64,000 nucleotides of DNA from Streptomyces griseus subsp. griseus (GCF_000720255.1 NZ_JOJE01000003.1:248001-312000); one strand, 5' to 3'; positions 1 to 8,689 are shown, numbered from the stretch's first letter. Notes: generated from the letters alone by a model not told the origin. Translations and numbers: made by a program.

Positions 1-458
1 AGCTCGTGGTCGTCGCCGATGGCACGGAGCGGGTCGTCGGTCACGCGGGTGAGCTGCACCCGCGGGTGGTGAAGGCCCTGGGCCTGCCCGAGCGCACCAG
101 CGCGATGGAGCTGAACCTGGACGCCCTGGAGCAGGCTGGCGACGGCACCCCCCAGGCGCCGAGCATCTCCACGTTCCCCGTCGCCACGCAGGACGTCGCC
201 CTCGTCGTCGACCGGTCCGTCCCGCACGCGAAGGTCGAGGCCGCGCTGCGTGAGGGCGCGGGTGAACTCCTTGAGGGAATCCGCCTGTTCGATGTGTACG
301 AGAACGCCGGGCAACTGGGCGAGGACAAGAAGTCCCTGGCGTACGCGCTCCGCTTCCGGGCGACCGACCGCACTCTGACGGTGGACGAGGCCTCAGCGGC
401 CCGAGACGCGGCGATCGCCCTCGCGGGCGAGCGCACGGGCGCGGTGCTGCGCGCCTAG
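1..458 (+). CDS. pheT: Phenylalanyl-tRNA synthetase beta subunit, C-terminal part (5' end outside window)
   Basis: This is the last ~150 residues of PheT, the beta chain of the (alpha-beta)2 enzyme that charges tRNA-Phe. The reading frame is open from the window edge to the TAG at 456-458. The visible part matches the end of the B3/B4-linked core (the HAGELHP and ALGLP segments), followed by the ferredoxin-fold anticodon-binding domain, which starts at [16 protein letters not shown] and ends near VRA-type residues at the C-terminus. pheS would normally lie just upstream, outside the window. A strong hairpin 11 bases after the stop closes the transcription unit. Confidence 0.95.
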   Translation, partial: LVVVADGTERVVGHAGELHPRVVKALGLPERTSAMELNLDALEQAGDGTPQAPSISTFPVATQDVALVVDRSVPHAKVEAALREGAGELLEGIRLFDVYENAGQLGEDKKSLAYALRFRATDRTLTVDEASAARDAAIALAGERTGAVLRA

Positions 459-468
459 CCGACGGCAC

Positions 469-505
469 CTGTCCGGGCCCCCGGTCACCCCGGGGGCCCG
501 GACAG
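469..505 (+). terminator. Intrinsic-type terminator after pheT
   Basis: A perfect 16-bp stem (469-484 with 490-505) closes a 5-nt loop, 10 bases past the pheT stop. There is no T-tract, which is common for Streptomyces terminators. Confidence 0.8.
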
Positions 506-835
506 CCCCTCGCTTCCTCACGTCCCGGCCCCCGGCCTCCGGCTCCCGCCCGGCTCAAAACCCCGCTCCGGCTTCGGGCTCCGGCCCATCTCGGGCTCTC
601 GCTCGGTGTTGAGCTCCCGGTGTTGTGTCGGGTGTCGGTTCCGGCTTTGGGGCTCGGCGCTGGGTTCCCGGGTGGCGGGCTTCGGTCTTCGGCTTCGGGT
701 TCTGGCCGGGTCTGGGGTTCTCGCTCGATGTTGGGCCCCTGCCTGCGGCTTCCGGGCTTCGAGTCGGAGCCGTTGCCTTGCCCGGCCACCACCCTCGGGA
801 CCCGGCACCGACCCTGCCCCCCCGGCGCCTGCCTC

Positions 836-1045
836 CGGCCCCGCCCCTGGCCCTGGCCCCGCCCCTGGCCCTGGTCCCGGCCCCTGGCCCTGGCCCCGCC
901 CCTGGTCCGGGGCCCTAACCCCTGGTCCCTGGCCCCTGCCCTGGTCCCGCCCCTGGCCCCTGCCCTGGTCCCGCCCCTGGCCCCTGCCCTGGTCCCGGCC
1001 CCTGGCCCTGGCCCTGGCCCTGGCCCTGGCCCTGGCCCTGGATTG
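836..1045. repeat. CCTGGC-based minisatellite
   Basis: Tandem array built from the hexamer CCTGGC and longer units of about 24 bases (ggcccctgccctggtcccgc pattern, about three copies from 926 to 1000), ending in a run of about six uninterrupted ctggcc hexamers (about 1003-1040). It is strongly strand-asymmetric (pyrimidine-rich top strand). Confidence 0.75.
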
Positions 1046-1130
1046 GACCCCCGCCCCCGGAGGGTTACCTCACTCGATCGGGTGAGAAATGTGGGTGATC
1101 TGGCCTTTTTGGTCATCGTGCCGACAGAAT

Positions 1131-1156
1131 CGGACCGGCCCTTCGGGGCCGGTCCG
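1131..1156. terminator. UUCG-tetraloop hairpin
   Basis: An 11-bp perfect stem (1131-1141 with 1146-1156) closes a ttcg tetraloop. It lies 38 bases upstream of the phosphatase start, so it could insulate the gene from upstream transcription or form part of its 5' leader. Confidence 0.5.
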
Positions 1157-1194
1157 AGCTGCGTTGTCAGGGCCTGACTGGGGGGCCGAACGGC

Positions 1195-2235
1195 ATGATC
1201 CGTATCAAGGCTGGGGTTCCCCGCGGAGTGCGGCCCTTCGTTTTCGGGCTGCCGTTCATGTGGGGGGCGTTGGCCCTCACCTACAGGCTGGTGTGCCCGC
1301 TCGCGCATCAGCCCGGCCTCGTGGCGCGGATCGTCACCAGCGTCGTGTTCTTCGCCGTCGGCACCGGTCTGATCCTGCACGTGCGCCAGGCCCTGTTGCA
1401 GGAGCTCCGGCAGGCCCGCCAGGTGGCGCGGGTCGCCCAGAACGCCCTGTTGCGGCCGTTGCCGCCCCGTATCGACGGACTGCACACCGCCGCCGCCCAG
1501 CTCTCCGCGGACCAGGGATCCCGGGTCGGCGGCGACCTGTACGAGGTGATCGCCACCGAGCACGGCGTCCGGGTGGTGATGGGCGACGTCCGCGGCCACG
1601 GACTCGCCGCGCTCGGCACCGTCGCCGCCGTCCTCGGCAGCTTCCGGGAGGCGGTGCACGACGAGCCCGAACTCGGCGGTGTGCTGCGCCGCCTCGACCG
1701 AGCCCTGACCCGCCACCTGCGCGAGCGGGCACGCGACGAGCACCCGGTCGTCGAGGAGTTCGTCACCGTACTGCTGCTGGAGATCCGCCCGGACGGTGAA
1801 CTGCTCTGTCTGAACTGCGGTCACCCCTGGCCCTATCTGCTGACCGGCACCCGTGTCACGCCCCTCGCCGACACCGACCCCCTCCCGCCGCTCGGCCCCT
1901 TCCCGCTGCCGCCCGACCTCCCCGCCGAGCCCGTCGGCCACCTGCTCCCCGGCGAGTCCCTGGTCCTGCACACGGACGGTGCCGAGGACGCCCGGGACGC
2001 TCATGGCCGGTTCTTCTCCCTGCCGGAGGCGATCGCGGACGCGGTACACGGCCAGCCGGTGACCCCGCAGACAATCCTGCGCACCGTCTTCACCGCACTC
2101 CTGCGCCACACGGCCGGCAGGCCGTCCGACGACATCGCCCTGCTGGTCCTGCGGAACGACCGCGGCGCGATCCACTGTGGCGCACCCTCAGGAGCCACGC
2201 TGGCACGGCCACCTCTGAACTCCCCAGCGCAGTAA
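1195..2235 (+). CDS. Membrane-anchored PP2C/SpoIIE-type serine phosphatase
   Basis: 346 residues. Two hydrophobic segments (about 13-35 and 42-62) anchor the N-terminus. A short helical linker (64-83) leads into a SpoIIE/RsbU-type PPM phosphatase domain (about 85-335). Metal-binding motifs are present: GGDLYE at 112-117 (Asp114), MGDVRGHG at 129-136 (Asp131), HTDGAED and the C-terminal SDDIALLVL. Such enzymes dephosphorylate anti-anti-sigma factors; no partner switch gene is adjacent, so the target is unknown. The ATG was chosen because the frame is open only a little further upstream; the ribosome binding site (ggggg at 1180-1185) is weak. It stands alone, with no operon partner. Confidence 0.88.
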   Translation: MIRIKAGVPRGVRPFVFGLPFMWGALALTYRLVCPLAHQPGLVARIVTSVVFFAVGTGLILHVRQALLQELRQARQVARVAQNALLRPLPPRIDGLHTAAAQLSADQGSRVGGDLYEVIATEHGVRVVMGDVRGHGLAALGTVAAVLGSFREAVHDEPELGGVLRRLDRALTRHLRERARDEHPVVEEFVTVLLLEIRPDGELLCLNCGHPWPYLLTGTRVTPLADTDPLPPLGPFPLPPDLPAEPVGHLLPGESLVLHTDGAEDARDAHGRFFSLPEAIADAVHGQPVTPQTILRTVFTALLRHTAGRPSDDIALLVLRNDRGAIHCGAPSGATLARPPLNSPAQ

Positions 2236-2482
2236 GCACCGCATCGCACCGCACCGCACCGCTCCGCACAGCGCACCGCGCAGTGCACCGCGCCGAGGCG
2301 GGCCGCCGTACTGTACGAGGGGGAGCCGGCGGCCCGGCCGGCCTCTTGCGAGGCATTCAAGTCAACCCGGTGGAAACTCTCCGCAACAGCGCGCACACAG
2401 CCCGGATGCGCGCACTCCGTTCACACCCCGTGTGAAGGCGGACGCACTACGCTGACGGCACCGAGCCATCCGGGGGGCACCC
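2236..2482. other. Intergenic region with short cgcac-type repeats
   Basis: 247 bases. The first part (2240-2300) is a degenerate tandem of 'accgc/cgcac' pentamers; the second holds the palindrome and promoter-like elements listed at 2420-2453. No gene is evident. Confidence 0.5.
2420..2453 (+). promoter_or_regulatory. Inverted repeat and -10-like element upstream of NsdA-like regulator
   Basis: TTCACAC-ccc-GTGTGAA (2420-2436) is a 7-bp inverted repeat with a 3-base spacer. It is followed by TACGCT (2448-2453), a plausible -10 hexamer 30 bases before the ATG. The palindrome sits over the expected -35 position, as an operator would. Confidence 0.45.
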
Positions 2483-3823
2483 ATGCAGCCCAACACCTTG
2501 CTCGACGCGATCCTGGACGAGGCCGGGATCTCGCACGCGGGGCTGGCCGCACACGTCAACCAGGCGGGCCGGGCACGCGGTCTCGCCCTGCGGTACGAAC
2601 ACACCGCCGTGGCACGGTGGTTGAAGGGACAGCGGCCGCGCGGCCAGGTGCCCGACCTCATCTGTGAGGTGCTCGCCGGACGCCTGCACCGCCCGGTCAC
2701 CCTCGACGACATCGGGCTCGGCGTCCCGGGCGAGCCGTCCACCCCGCACGGCGCCTCCCTCTCCGGCTTCGTCGAGCGGGCCACCGCCCTGTGGCGCTCC
2801 GACGAGCAGCAGCGCCCGCACCTCCTGGGCGCACCCGCCGTCACCGGTACGCCCGCCGTGATGCCGGTGTGGGAGTGGGAGAACCCGCCCGAGGACGTGG
2901 ACGTCTCCCGGGGCGGCCGGCACCGGGTCACCGCGGCGGACCTGGAGATGCTGCGCGCCGCCCGTGCCCACTACGAGCAGATGTACCGCAAGGCCGGCGG
3001 CATAGCGACCCGCGCCCGTATCGTCGGCTTCCTCAACGCGGAGGCGGCCCCGCTGCTGCGCGGCAGCTACACCGACGCGACCGGACGGCAACTCCACCGC
3101 GCCACCGGCGGGTTGGTGGCGATCGCGGGCATCTGCGCGTACGACTCCGACGCACACGGTCTCGCCCAGCGCTACTTCCACCAGGCGCTGCGGCTCGCGA
3201 AGGCCAGCGGGGACCGGGGACTGGGGGCCTACGTCATCGCGCTCCTCGTCAACCAGGCGCTGTTCATGCGGGAGTACCGGCAGGCCGTCGCCTTCGCGGA
3301 GGCCGCGCTGCGCACCGCCGGCAAGCACATCACACCCGCCCTGGCCTCGGACCTGTACGCGATGCAGGCGAAGGCGTACGCCCACCTCGGTGACGGTACG
3401 AGCGCGCTGTCCTGCATCCGGCGGGCGGAGACGGCCGCCGAACGCATCCGGCGTGGCCACGAGCCCGACGAGACCGGCTATGTCCAACCCGGGCTGGTCA
3501 ACGTCCAGGTGGCGGAGGCGCTGCTGAGCCTCGGCGAGCTGGCGGCCGCGGGGGAGCACGCGGTGGCGGCCGTCGACAATCCCGCGCACGACCGCGGGCG
3601 GGTGCACCGGCTGGCCATGCTCAGCACCATCGAGCTGCGTCAGGGCGACGCCGAGAAGGCGGTGGCCACGGCGGTGCGGATGGCCGAGGCGGCCAGGGGA
3701 ATGGAGTCGCAGCGTCTGCGGGACAGACTCCGGGCGGTGCGCGAGCACCTCGTCCGCAGCGGCGGCGCGGGTGCGGCCGAGGCCGCCGAACTCATCGACG
3801 GGGCGCTGCGCGTACCGCTGTAG
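2483..3823 (+). CDS. NsdA-like regulatory protein (HTH-like N-terminus, TPR-type C-terminus)
   Basis: 446 residues. The N-terminal ~75 residues (LLDAILDEAGISHAGLAAHV, then an ARWLKGQRPRG segment) resemble the helix-turn-helix-like part of the actinomycete NsdA family. The remainder (about 150-440) is alpha-helical, with repeated A/L-x-E heptads typical of tetratricopeptide repeats, for example AQRYFHQALRLAKASGDRGL. NsdA in S. coelicolor is a negative regulator of sporulation and antibiotic production; this protein is a relative, not necessarily the orthologue. The start ATG has GGGGGG at 2472-2477. It is monocistronic and preceded by a palindromic operator candidate. Function here is inferred from family likeness only. 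Confidence 0.65.
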   Translation: MQPNTLLDAILDEAGISHAGLAAHVNQAGRARGLALRYEHTAVARWLKGQRPRGQVPDLICEVLAGRLHRPVTLDDIGLGVPGEPSTPHGASLSGFVERATALWRSDEQQRPHLLGAPAVTGTPAVMPVWEWENPPEDVDVSRGGRHRVTAADLEMLRAARAHYEQMYRKAGGIATRARIVGFLNAEAAPLLRGSYTDATGRQLHRATGGLVAIAGICAYDSDAHGLAQRYFHQALRLAKASGDRGLGAYVIALLVNQALFMREYRQAVAFAEAALRTAGKHITPALASDLYAMQAKAYAHLGDGTSALSCIRRAETAAERIRRGHEPDETGYVQPGLVNVQVAEALLSLGELAAAGEHAVAAVDNPAHDRGRVHRLAMLSTIELRQGDAEKAVATAVRMAEAARGMESQRLRDRLRAVREHLVRSGGAGAAEAAELIDGALRVPL

Positions 3824-3899
3824 GCCGGTTCCGAAGCACCGCCATCCCCACAGTCCCTGCTGCGATATTGCCACTCACTCGATGGAAGGTGGCAGAACC

Positions 3900-4445
3900 A
3901 TGCAGTGGACGAAACAGAACGAACAAACTGTGTATGAAAACCGCTGGTTCACAGTCAATCTGGCAGATGTGGAGCTGCCGGACGGCCGGCACCTGGACCA
4001 CTTCCTGATACGGCTGCGGCCCGTCGCCGTGGCCACCGTGGTGAACGAGGCCAACGAAGTCCTCCTCCTGTGGCGCCACCGCTTCATCACGGACAGCTGG
4101 GGGTGGGAACTCGCGGCGGGCGTCGTCGAGGACGGCGAGGACATCGCCCGCGCGGCCGCCAGGGAACTCGAGGAGGAGACCGGCTGGCGACCGGGGCCCC
4201 TGCACCACCTCATGAGCGTGGAGCCGTCCAACGGCCTCACCGACGCCCGGCACCACATCTACTGGTCGGACGAGGGTGAGTACGTCGGACACCCCGTGGA
4301 CGACTTCGAGTCCGACCGCCGGGAATGGGTCCCCCTCAAGCTCGTCCCCGACATGGTCGCCCGTGGGGAGGTCCCGGCCGCCAACATGGCGGCCGCGTTA
4401 CTACTGCTGCACCACCTCAGGCTCGGGCAGGACGCGAACCCGTGA
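3900..4445 (+). CDS. NUDIX hydrolase with a TTA (bldA-type) codon
   Basis: 181 residues. A complete Nudix box is visible: GVVEDGEDIARAAARELEEE continuing into TGW, which fits GX5EX7REUXEEXGU. The layout (short N-terminal beta part, 'LLLWRHRF' strand, box, C-terminal helix) is that of ADP-ribose pyrophosphatase-like enzymes, but the substrate cannot be read from sequence. The ATG at 3900 is preceded by GGAAGGTGG (3883-3891); an in-frame ATG at 3882 lacks such a site. Codon 167 (4398-4400) is TTA, a rare leucine codon in Streptomyces that needs the bldA tRNA, so synthesis may be developmentally controlled. Confidence 0.88.
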   Translation: MQWTKQNEQTVYENRWFTVNLADVELPDGRHLDHFLIRLRPVAVATVVNEANEVLLLWRHRFITDSWGWELAAGVVEDGEDIARAAARELEEETGWRPGPLHHLMSVEPSNGLTDARHHIYWSDEGEYVGHPVDDFESDRREWVPLKLVPDMVARGEVPAANMAAALLLLHHLRLGQDANP

Positions 4446-4468
4446 ATCCCCCCACGCGTCCTTGGTCG

Positions 4469-4726
4469 CTAGTGGCCGGAGGCCTGCCAGATCGTCACGG
4501 CCAGGGCGCCGACGGCGGTCACGGCCGCCAGGGACGGCAGGGGCCAGCGAGCGTGTTCCAGCGTGACGATGCGGGTGCTCAGTTCATCCAGTTCCTTGGC
4601 GGCCTCTTCGGTGCGGTGGGACAGCAGGGCCAGTCCTCCCTCGACACGGGCGTACGCCACATCGAGGCGGCGACGTAACTCCGCGAGTTCACCATGGACC
4701 ACGGGATGCTCGGGATCGGCGGTCAC
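4469..4726 (-). CDS. Small coiled-coil protein with C-terminal membrane anchor
   Basis: 85 residues from a GTG at 4726, preceded by AAAGGAGCGG at good spacing; longer frames upstream lack such a site. Residues 12-60 form an amphipathic helix rich in Glu/Arg/Leu (ELAELRRRLDVAYARVEGGL), likely a coiled coil. Residues 62-82 form one transmembrane segment ending in WQASGH. This is a tail-anchored topology. I do not recognise a named family. It faces the convergent NUDIX gene with 23 bases between stops. Confidence 0.65.
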   Translation of the reverse strand: MTADPEHPVVHGELAELRRRLDVAYARVEGGLALLSHRTEEAAKELDELSTRIVTLEHARWPLPSLAAVTAVGALAVTIWQASGH

Positions 4727-4856
4727 GTGTCCGCTCCTTTCCGTAGTCGTCTCACATCCCTTGCATGCGCATGAAGAGTGAACCGGCCTGGTGGACGGGC
4801 GGGGAGAGTGTGCGCAGGGCATATGCGGGTCCGGAGCGCACACGGCGTGTGAACGG

Positions 4857-4893
4857 CGCGGGCCCGGCACTTCGAAAGAGTGCCGGGCCCGCG
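4857..4893. terminator. Strong hairpin terminator downstream of 3-hydroxybutyryl-CoA dehydrogenase
   Basis: A perfect 15-bp GC stem (4857-4871 with 4879-4893) with a 7-nt loop, 18 bases past the stop of the leftward dehydrogenase gene. It also insulates the next leftward small gene. Confidence 0.85.
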
Positions 4894-4910
4894 GTCGTCA
4901 CCGACCGTGA

Positions 4911-5783
4911 TCAGCCGTAGGTGTAGAACCCCGACCCCGACTTGCGGCCCAGCCGGCCCGCGTCGACCATGCGCTGGAGCAGCGGGGGAGCGGCGTACAG
5001 CGGCTCCTTGTACTCCTCGTACATCGAGTACGCCACCGACGCGACCGTGTCCAGACCGATCAGGTCCGACAGCTTCAACGGGCCCATGGGGTGGGCGCAG
5101 CCCATCTCCATGCCGTTGTCGATGTCCTCGCGGCTGGCGATGCCCGACTCGAACATCCGGATCGCGGAGAGCAGGTACGGGATCAGCAGCGCGTTGACCA
5201 CGAAGCCCGAGCGGTCCTGGGCGCGGATGGCGTGCTTGCCGAGCAGCTTCTCGGTGAACAGCTGCGCCCGGCTGAGCGTGCCCTCGGAGGTGGTGAGCGC
5301 CGGGATCAGCTCCACGAGCTGCTGCACCGGGGCCGGGTTGAAGAAGTGGATGCCGATGACGTGGTCCGGCCGCGAGGTGGCCACCGCCAGCTTCACCAGC
5401 GGGATCGAGGAGGTGTTGGAGGCCAGGATGGCGTCCGCCCGGGTCACCACCTGGTCGAGCACCTGGAAGATCTCGGTCTTGACGCCCTCGTTCTCCACGA
5501 CGGCCTCGATCACGAGGTCCCGGTCGGCGAACTCACCGAGGTCGGTGGTGAAGCCGAGGCGCGCCTGCGTCGAGTCCCGCTCCTCCTCGCTGATCTTGCC
5601 GCGCTCGGCAGCCTTGGCCAGGGAGTTGAACAGCCGGGTACGGCCGATCTCCAGGGCCTCGCCGGTGGTCTCGGCGACCATCACGTCCAGTCCGGCGCGG
5701 GCGCACACCTCGGCGATGCCCGCACCCATCTGACCGCAGCCCACCACGCCGACGCGTGCAATGTCTCCTGGGATGCCCGTCAC
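4911..5783 (-). CDS. 3-hydroxybutyryl-CoA dehydrogenase
   Basis: 290 residues. It catalyses NAD(P)-dependent oxidoreduction of 3-hydroxyacyl-CoA, in butyrate/polyhydroxyalkanoate or fatty-acid metabolism and in supply of C4 extender units. The N-terminal Rossmann motif GVVGCGQMGAGIAEVCARAG is complete. The family signature is present as SNTSSIP and GIHFFNPAP (with the catalytic His), followed by the C-terminal helical domain (NALLIPYLLSAIRMFE; GLDTVASVAYSMYEE). Start GTG at 5783 has GGGA upstream; the frame continues upstream without resemblance to the family. It is a monocistronic leftward gene with a terminator behind it. Confidence 0.93.
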   Translation of the reverse strand: MTGIPGDIARVGVVGCGQMGAGIAEVCARAGLDVMVAETTGEALEIGRTRLFNSLAKAAERGKISEEERDSTQARLGFTTDLGEFADRDLVIEAVVENEGVKTEIFQVLDQVVTRADAILASNTSSIPLVKLAVATSRPDHVIGIHFFNPAPVQQLVELIPALTTSEGTLSRAQLFTEKLLGKHAIRAQDRSGFVVNALLIPYLLSAIRMFESGIASREDIDNGMEMGCAHPMGPLKLSDLIGLDTVASVAYSMYEEYKEPLYAAPPLLQRMVDAGRLGRKSGSGFYTYG

Positions 5784-6147
5784 ATCGTCCCTTTCGCTGC
5801 TGCTCCACGGCGCTGACCTACTGCGCTGATCTCCGGCCTCGACAGTACGCCGTCTTCGGTGTGCTCCGACGCCTGCTCCGATCGTGCACGTTACCGCCAA
5901 GTACCGATGATCGATCGCCGGGGTGGCCAACTGCTCGCCGGGGAGTGTGCACAAGGCCGCGATGACTCGATCGTGTGGTGGTCGGCTTCCAGGCTTGCGG
6001 CGGTCCGGGCCGTTCAGGCTACGGTGATCGGGCGATCTGGTGAGTGGGGGAGAGCGCCCCAGGCCGTTCGGGGCGTGCGGCTGAGCGGACTCCACCTCCG
6101 CTCAGTCTCCAGGAACGGTACGGCGTCCTGGGGGGCGGAAACGGTCC

Positions 6148-7404
6148 GTGACGGCGCGGATCCACAGTGTGCGGGGGTGCGGGGGCATGGGGCGACCGAC
6201 TCGGCGGGCGTTCGCGCTGGCCGCGATGTCGATGCTGGCGATGGGCTCGGCGCCCGCGCCGGGGGAGCGGCGGCGTGCGGTGACGCAGATGCGGGGGATG
6301 TGGCTGGCGACCGTGACCAACCGGGACTGGCCGTCCCGGCCCGGTCTGACCGCCGCGCAGCAGCGGAGCGAGCTGACCGACCTGCTCGACCTGGCGGTCC
6401 GCAACCGTCTCAACACCGTGATGCTCCAGGTCCGGCCCACCGCCGACGCGCTGTGGCCCTCACCCCACGAGCCCTGGTCCCAGGTCCTCACCGGCACCCA
6501 GGGCGCCGACCCCGGCTGGGACCCGCTCGGCACCGCCGTCGCGGAGGCGCACGCACGGGGCCTCCAACTCCACGCCTGGTTCAACCCGTACCGCATCGCC
6601 CTGCACGCCGACCCCTCGAAGCTCGCCGCCTCCCATCCCGCCCGCAGGCATCCGGATTGGGTGGTGACGTTCGGCGGGAAGCTCTACTACAACCCCGGGC
6701 TGCCGCAGGTCCGCGCCTTCGTGCAGGACGCGATGCTGGACGCGGTGGAGAAGTATCCGGTGGACGCGGTGCACTTCGACGACTACTTCTACCCGTATCC
6801 CGTGCCGGGCCAGACCTTCGACGACGCCGCCGCCTACGACGCGCACGGCGGCGCCTTCCCCCATCGGGCCGCGTGGCGGCGGGACAACATCGACCGGCTG
6901 GTGCGCGAGACCGCCGCGCGCATCAAGGAGATCCGGCCCGACACCCAGTTCGGGATCAGCCCCTTCGGGGTGTGGCGCAACGCCTCCAGCGACCCCCGCG
7001 GCTCGGACACCCAGGCGCTCCAGTCGTACGACGACATGCATGCCGACACCCGGAAGTGGGTGCGCGAGGGCTGGATCGACTACATCTGCCCGCAGCTGTA
7101 CTGGCACATCGGTTTCACCGCGGCCGACTACGCCAAACTGGTGCCCTGGTGGGCGGAGGTGGCGCGCGGCACCAGGACGAGGCTGTACGTCGGTGAGGCG
7201 CTGTACCGGGCGGGTGACCCGGCGCAGGCGGCGGCCTGGCAGGACGCGGCCGAACTCTCCCGGCACCTCACCCTCGCCGCCGGCCACCCGCAGGTGCGCG
7301 GGCATGTGTTCTTCGCGGCGAAGGACGTGGCGGCGGACCGGATCGGGGCGATGGCGCGGGTGGTCGCCGACCACTACGAGCAGCCGGCGAAACCCCCACG
7401 GTGA
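6148..7404 (+). CDS. Secreted GHL10-type (DUF187) glycoside hydrolase-like protein
   Basis: 418 residues from GTG 6148; an in-frame ATG at 6187 is an equally plausible start. A twin-arginine-like signal (PTRRAFALAAMSMLAMGSAPA) directs export. The mature part is a GHL10/DUF187 TIM barrel: MRGMWLATVTNRDW at its start, then LQVRPTADALWPS, GLQLHAWFNPYRI, AVHFDDYFYPYP and QFGISPFGVWRN, all conserved family strands with acidic residues at strand ends. Family members act on cell-wall or exopolysaccharide substrates; the substrate here is unknown. No operon partner is seen: the next gene is convergent 13 bases away. Confidence 0.85.
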   Translation: MTARIHSVRGCGGMGRPTRRAFALAAMSMLAMGSAPAPGERRRAVTQMRGMWLATVTNRDWPSRPGLTAAQQRSELTDLLDLAVRNRLNTVMLQVRPTADALWPSPHEPWSQVLTGTQGADPGWDPLGTAVAEAHARGLQLHAWFNPYRIALHADPSKLAASHPARRHPDWVVTFGGKLYYNPGLPQVRAFVQDAMLDAVEKYPVDAVHFDDYFYPYPVPGQTFDDAAAYDAHGGAFPHRAAWRRDNIDRLVRETAARIKEIRPDTQFGISPFGVWRNASSDPRGSDTQALQSYDDMHADTRKWVREGWIDYICPQLYWHIGFTAADYAKLVPWWAEVARGTRTRLYVGEALYRAGDPAQAAAWQDAAELSRHLTLAAGHPQVRGHVFFAAKDVAADRIGAMARVVADHYEQPAKPPR

Positions 7405-7417
7405 TCCGTCCGCGACC

Positions 7418-7624
7418 CTAGCGGCCCATGGACGGACCGGTCTCCTTGTGCCGGATCTCGGTGTCGGGGCCCGGCGAGCACACGCCCACGTGCCCGTCCT
7501 CGAAGCGGACCCGGTACGGCGGGTTGCCCCCCTGGCCCATCACTTCGACGATCTCGCCGACCTTGTCGTGCTGACCGACCACCCTGCCGTGCTGGACAAG
7601 CTGGTCGCCCACGGTTGCGTGCAT
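7418..7624 (-). CDS. DUF1918 small protein
   Basis: 68 residues from ATG 7624, with GAGGAGG 7 bases upstream. The sequence (MHATVGDQLVQHGRVVG near the start, then RVRFEDGHVGVCSPGPDTEI) is the DUF1918 fold, a small SH3-like beta barrel common in actinobacteria, often adjacent to or fused with stress proteins. Function is unknown. An in-frame ATG at 7639 lies upstream of the Shine-Dalgarno site and is disfavoured. Confidence 0.8.
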   Translation of the reverse strand: MHATVGDQLVQHGRVVGQHDKVGEIVEVMGQGGNPPYRVRFEDGHVGVCSPGPDTEIRHKETGPSMGR

Positions 7625-7717
7625 CTGGGGCCTCCTCACGCGTGCGGGGAGCGGCGGTCCGTGGCTTTTGAGTCTACGGCGGAGGGCGCCGGTGGGCAGG
7701 GCCGTGCGGCCCGCTTC

Positions 7718-8689
7718 TCACCCCCGTGCCCGCTGGGTTACCGCGATGCAGACCAGTACGGCCGCGGCCGCCAGGGGGGCGGCCACTGTCAGGTGCTCGC
7801 CCAGCAGCAGCACCGACCACACCAGTGTGAGCAGCGGTTGGGCCAACTGCAACTGGCTCGCCTTCGGGATGCCGATGGCCGCCATGCCCCGGTACCAGAC
7901 GACCAGTCCGAGGAACTGCGACCCCGCCGCCACCCAGAGCAGCCCGGCCACGCTGTGCGCGGTGAAGTGCGCGGGCTGGTGGGCGAGGGCGAGCGCGGCG
8001 GTGGGCACGGCGAGCGGCAGACACAGCACCAGCGCCCAGCCGATCACCTGCCAGCCCGGCATGACCCGGGCCAGCCGCCCGCCCTCGGTGTAGCCGGCCG
8101 CGCACACCAGCAGGGCGCCGAACAGGTACAGGTCGGCGGTGGTGAGGGCGCCGCCGCTCTGCTGCGCGGTGAACGCGAGCACCACGGCCGCTCCGGCCAG
8201 CGCGGCCACCCAGAACGTGCGGGAGGGCCGGGTGCCGACGCGCAGGGCGGAGAAGAGCGCGGTCGTCAGCGGCAGCAGGCCGACCACGACGGCTGCGTGC
8301 GCGGTGGTCGAGGTCTCCAGGGCGAGCGTCGACAGCAGCGGGAAGCCGACGACCACCCCGCCGGCGACGACCGCGAGCCCGGGCCAGTGCCGGCAGGCGG
8401 GCGGCCGCACCCGCAGCCCCAGCAGGCAGGCACCGGCGATCACTGCCGCGAGGACACTCCGCACGGCCACCAGCGCCCAGGGCCCGAAGCCCTGGAGCCC
8501 CCATGCCGTCGCCGGGAAGGTGAGCGAGAAGGCGACGACGCCGAGCGCGGCCTGCAGCGTCCCGAGCCCCGGGCGCTCGCGCCATGCGGCACCGCGCACG
8601 GGCCCGGACGCCGGCCTGGAGCGGGTCGCCGTGTCGGTGGTGGGGACCGCTATCCGGGTCGGCTCAGTAGCGCTACTCTGTGTTCTCAT
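7718..8689 (-). CDS. EamA/DMT-family transporter
   Basis: 323 residues with about ten hydrophobic segments in two EamA halves (about 47-180 and 195-320), e.g. GTLQAALGVVAFSLTFPATA and LTLVWSVLLLGEHLTVAAPL, the latter being the typical 'LGE' motif near the end. These proteins export metabolites or amino acids. The ATG at 8689 interlocks with the ATG of the divergent MocR regulator (shared CATG), with a TACGCT -10 element five bases upstream and no ribosome binding site, so the mRNA is probably leaderless. The neighbouring regulator most likely controls this gene. Confidence 0.88.
   Translation of the reverse strand: MRTQSSATEPTRIAVPTTDTATRSRPASGPVRGAAWRERPGLGTLQAALGVVAFSLTFPATAWGLQGFGPWALVAVRSVLAAVIAGACLLGLRVRPPACRHWPGLAVVAGGVVVGFPLLSTLALETSTTAHAAVVVGLLPLTTALFSALRVGTRPSRTFWVAALAGAAVVLAFTAQQSGGALTTADLYLFGALLVCAAGYTEGGRLARVMPGWQVIGWALVLCLPLAVPTAALALAHQPAHFTAHSVAGLLWVAAGSQFLGLVVWYRGMAAIGIPKASQLQLAQPLLTLVWSVLLLGEHLTVAAPLAAAAVLVCIAVTQRARG

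Larger units (their letters stand above)
506..1194. other. Low-complexity intergenic spacer
   Basis: About 690 bases without a convincing gene. It contains degenerate C/T- and G/T-rich motifs (a repeated 'ttcgggttctgg' theme around 640-720), the minisatellite at 836-1045 and a TTCG hairpin at 1131-1156. Open frames here encode only Pro/Gly/Arg-rich low-complexity peptides in several frames at once, as expected from base composition. Confidence 0.7.

Noticed and set aside
606..1177. Overlapping Pro/Gly-rich frames in three phases on the plus strand
   Set aside because: They result from the CCTGGC minisatellite; all phases stay open at once and the peptides are low complexity without a binding site.
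2447..3874. 475-codon minus-strand frame
   Set aside because: Antisense of the NsdA-like gene; no recognisable domain and no binding site.
8139..8687. Upstream extension of the MocR frame
   Set aside because: It runs antisense through the EamA gene; wHTH homology and the -10 element place the start at 8688.
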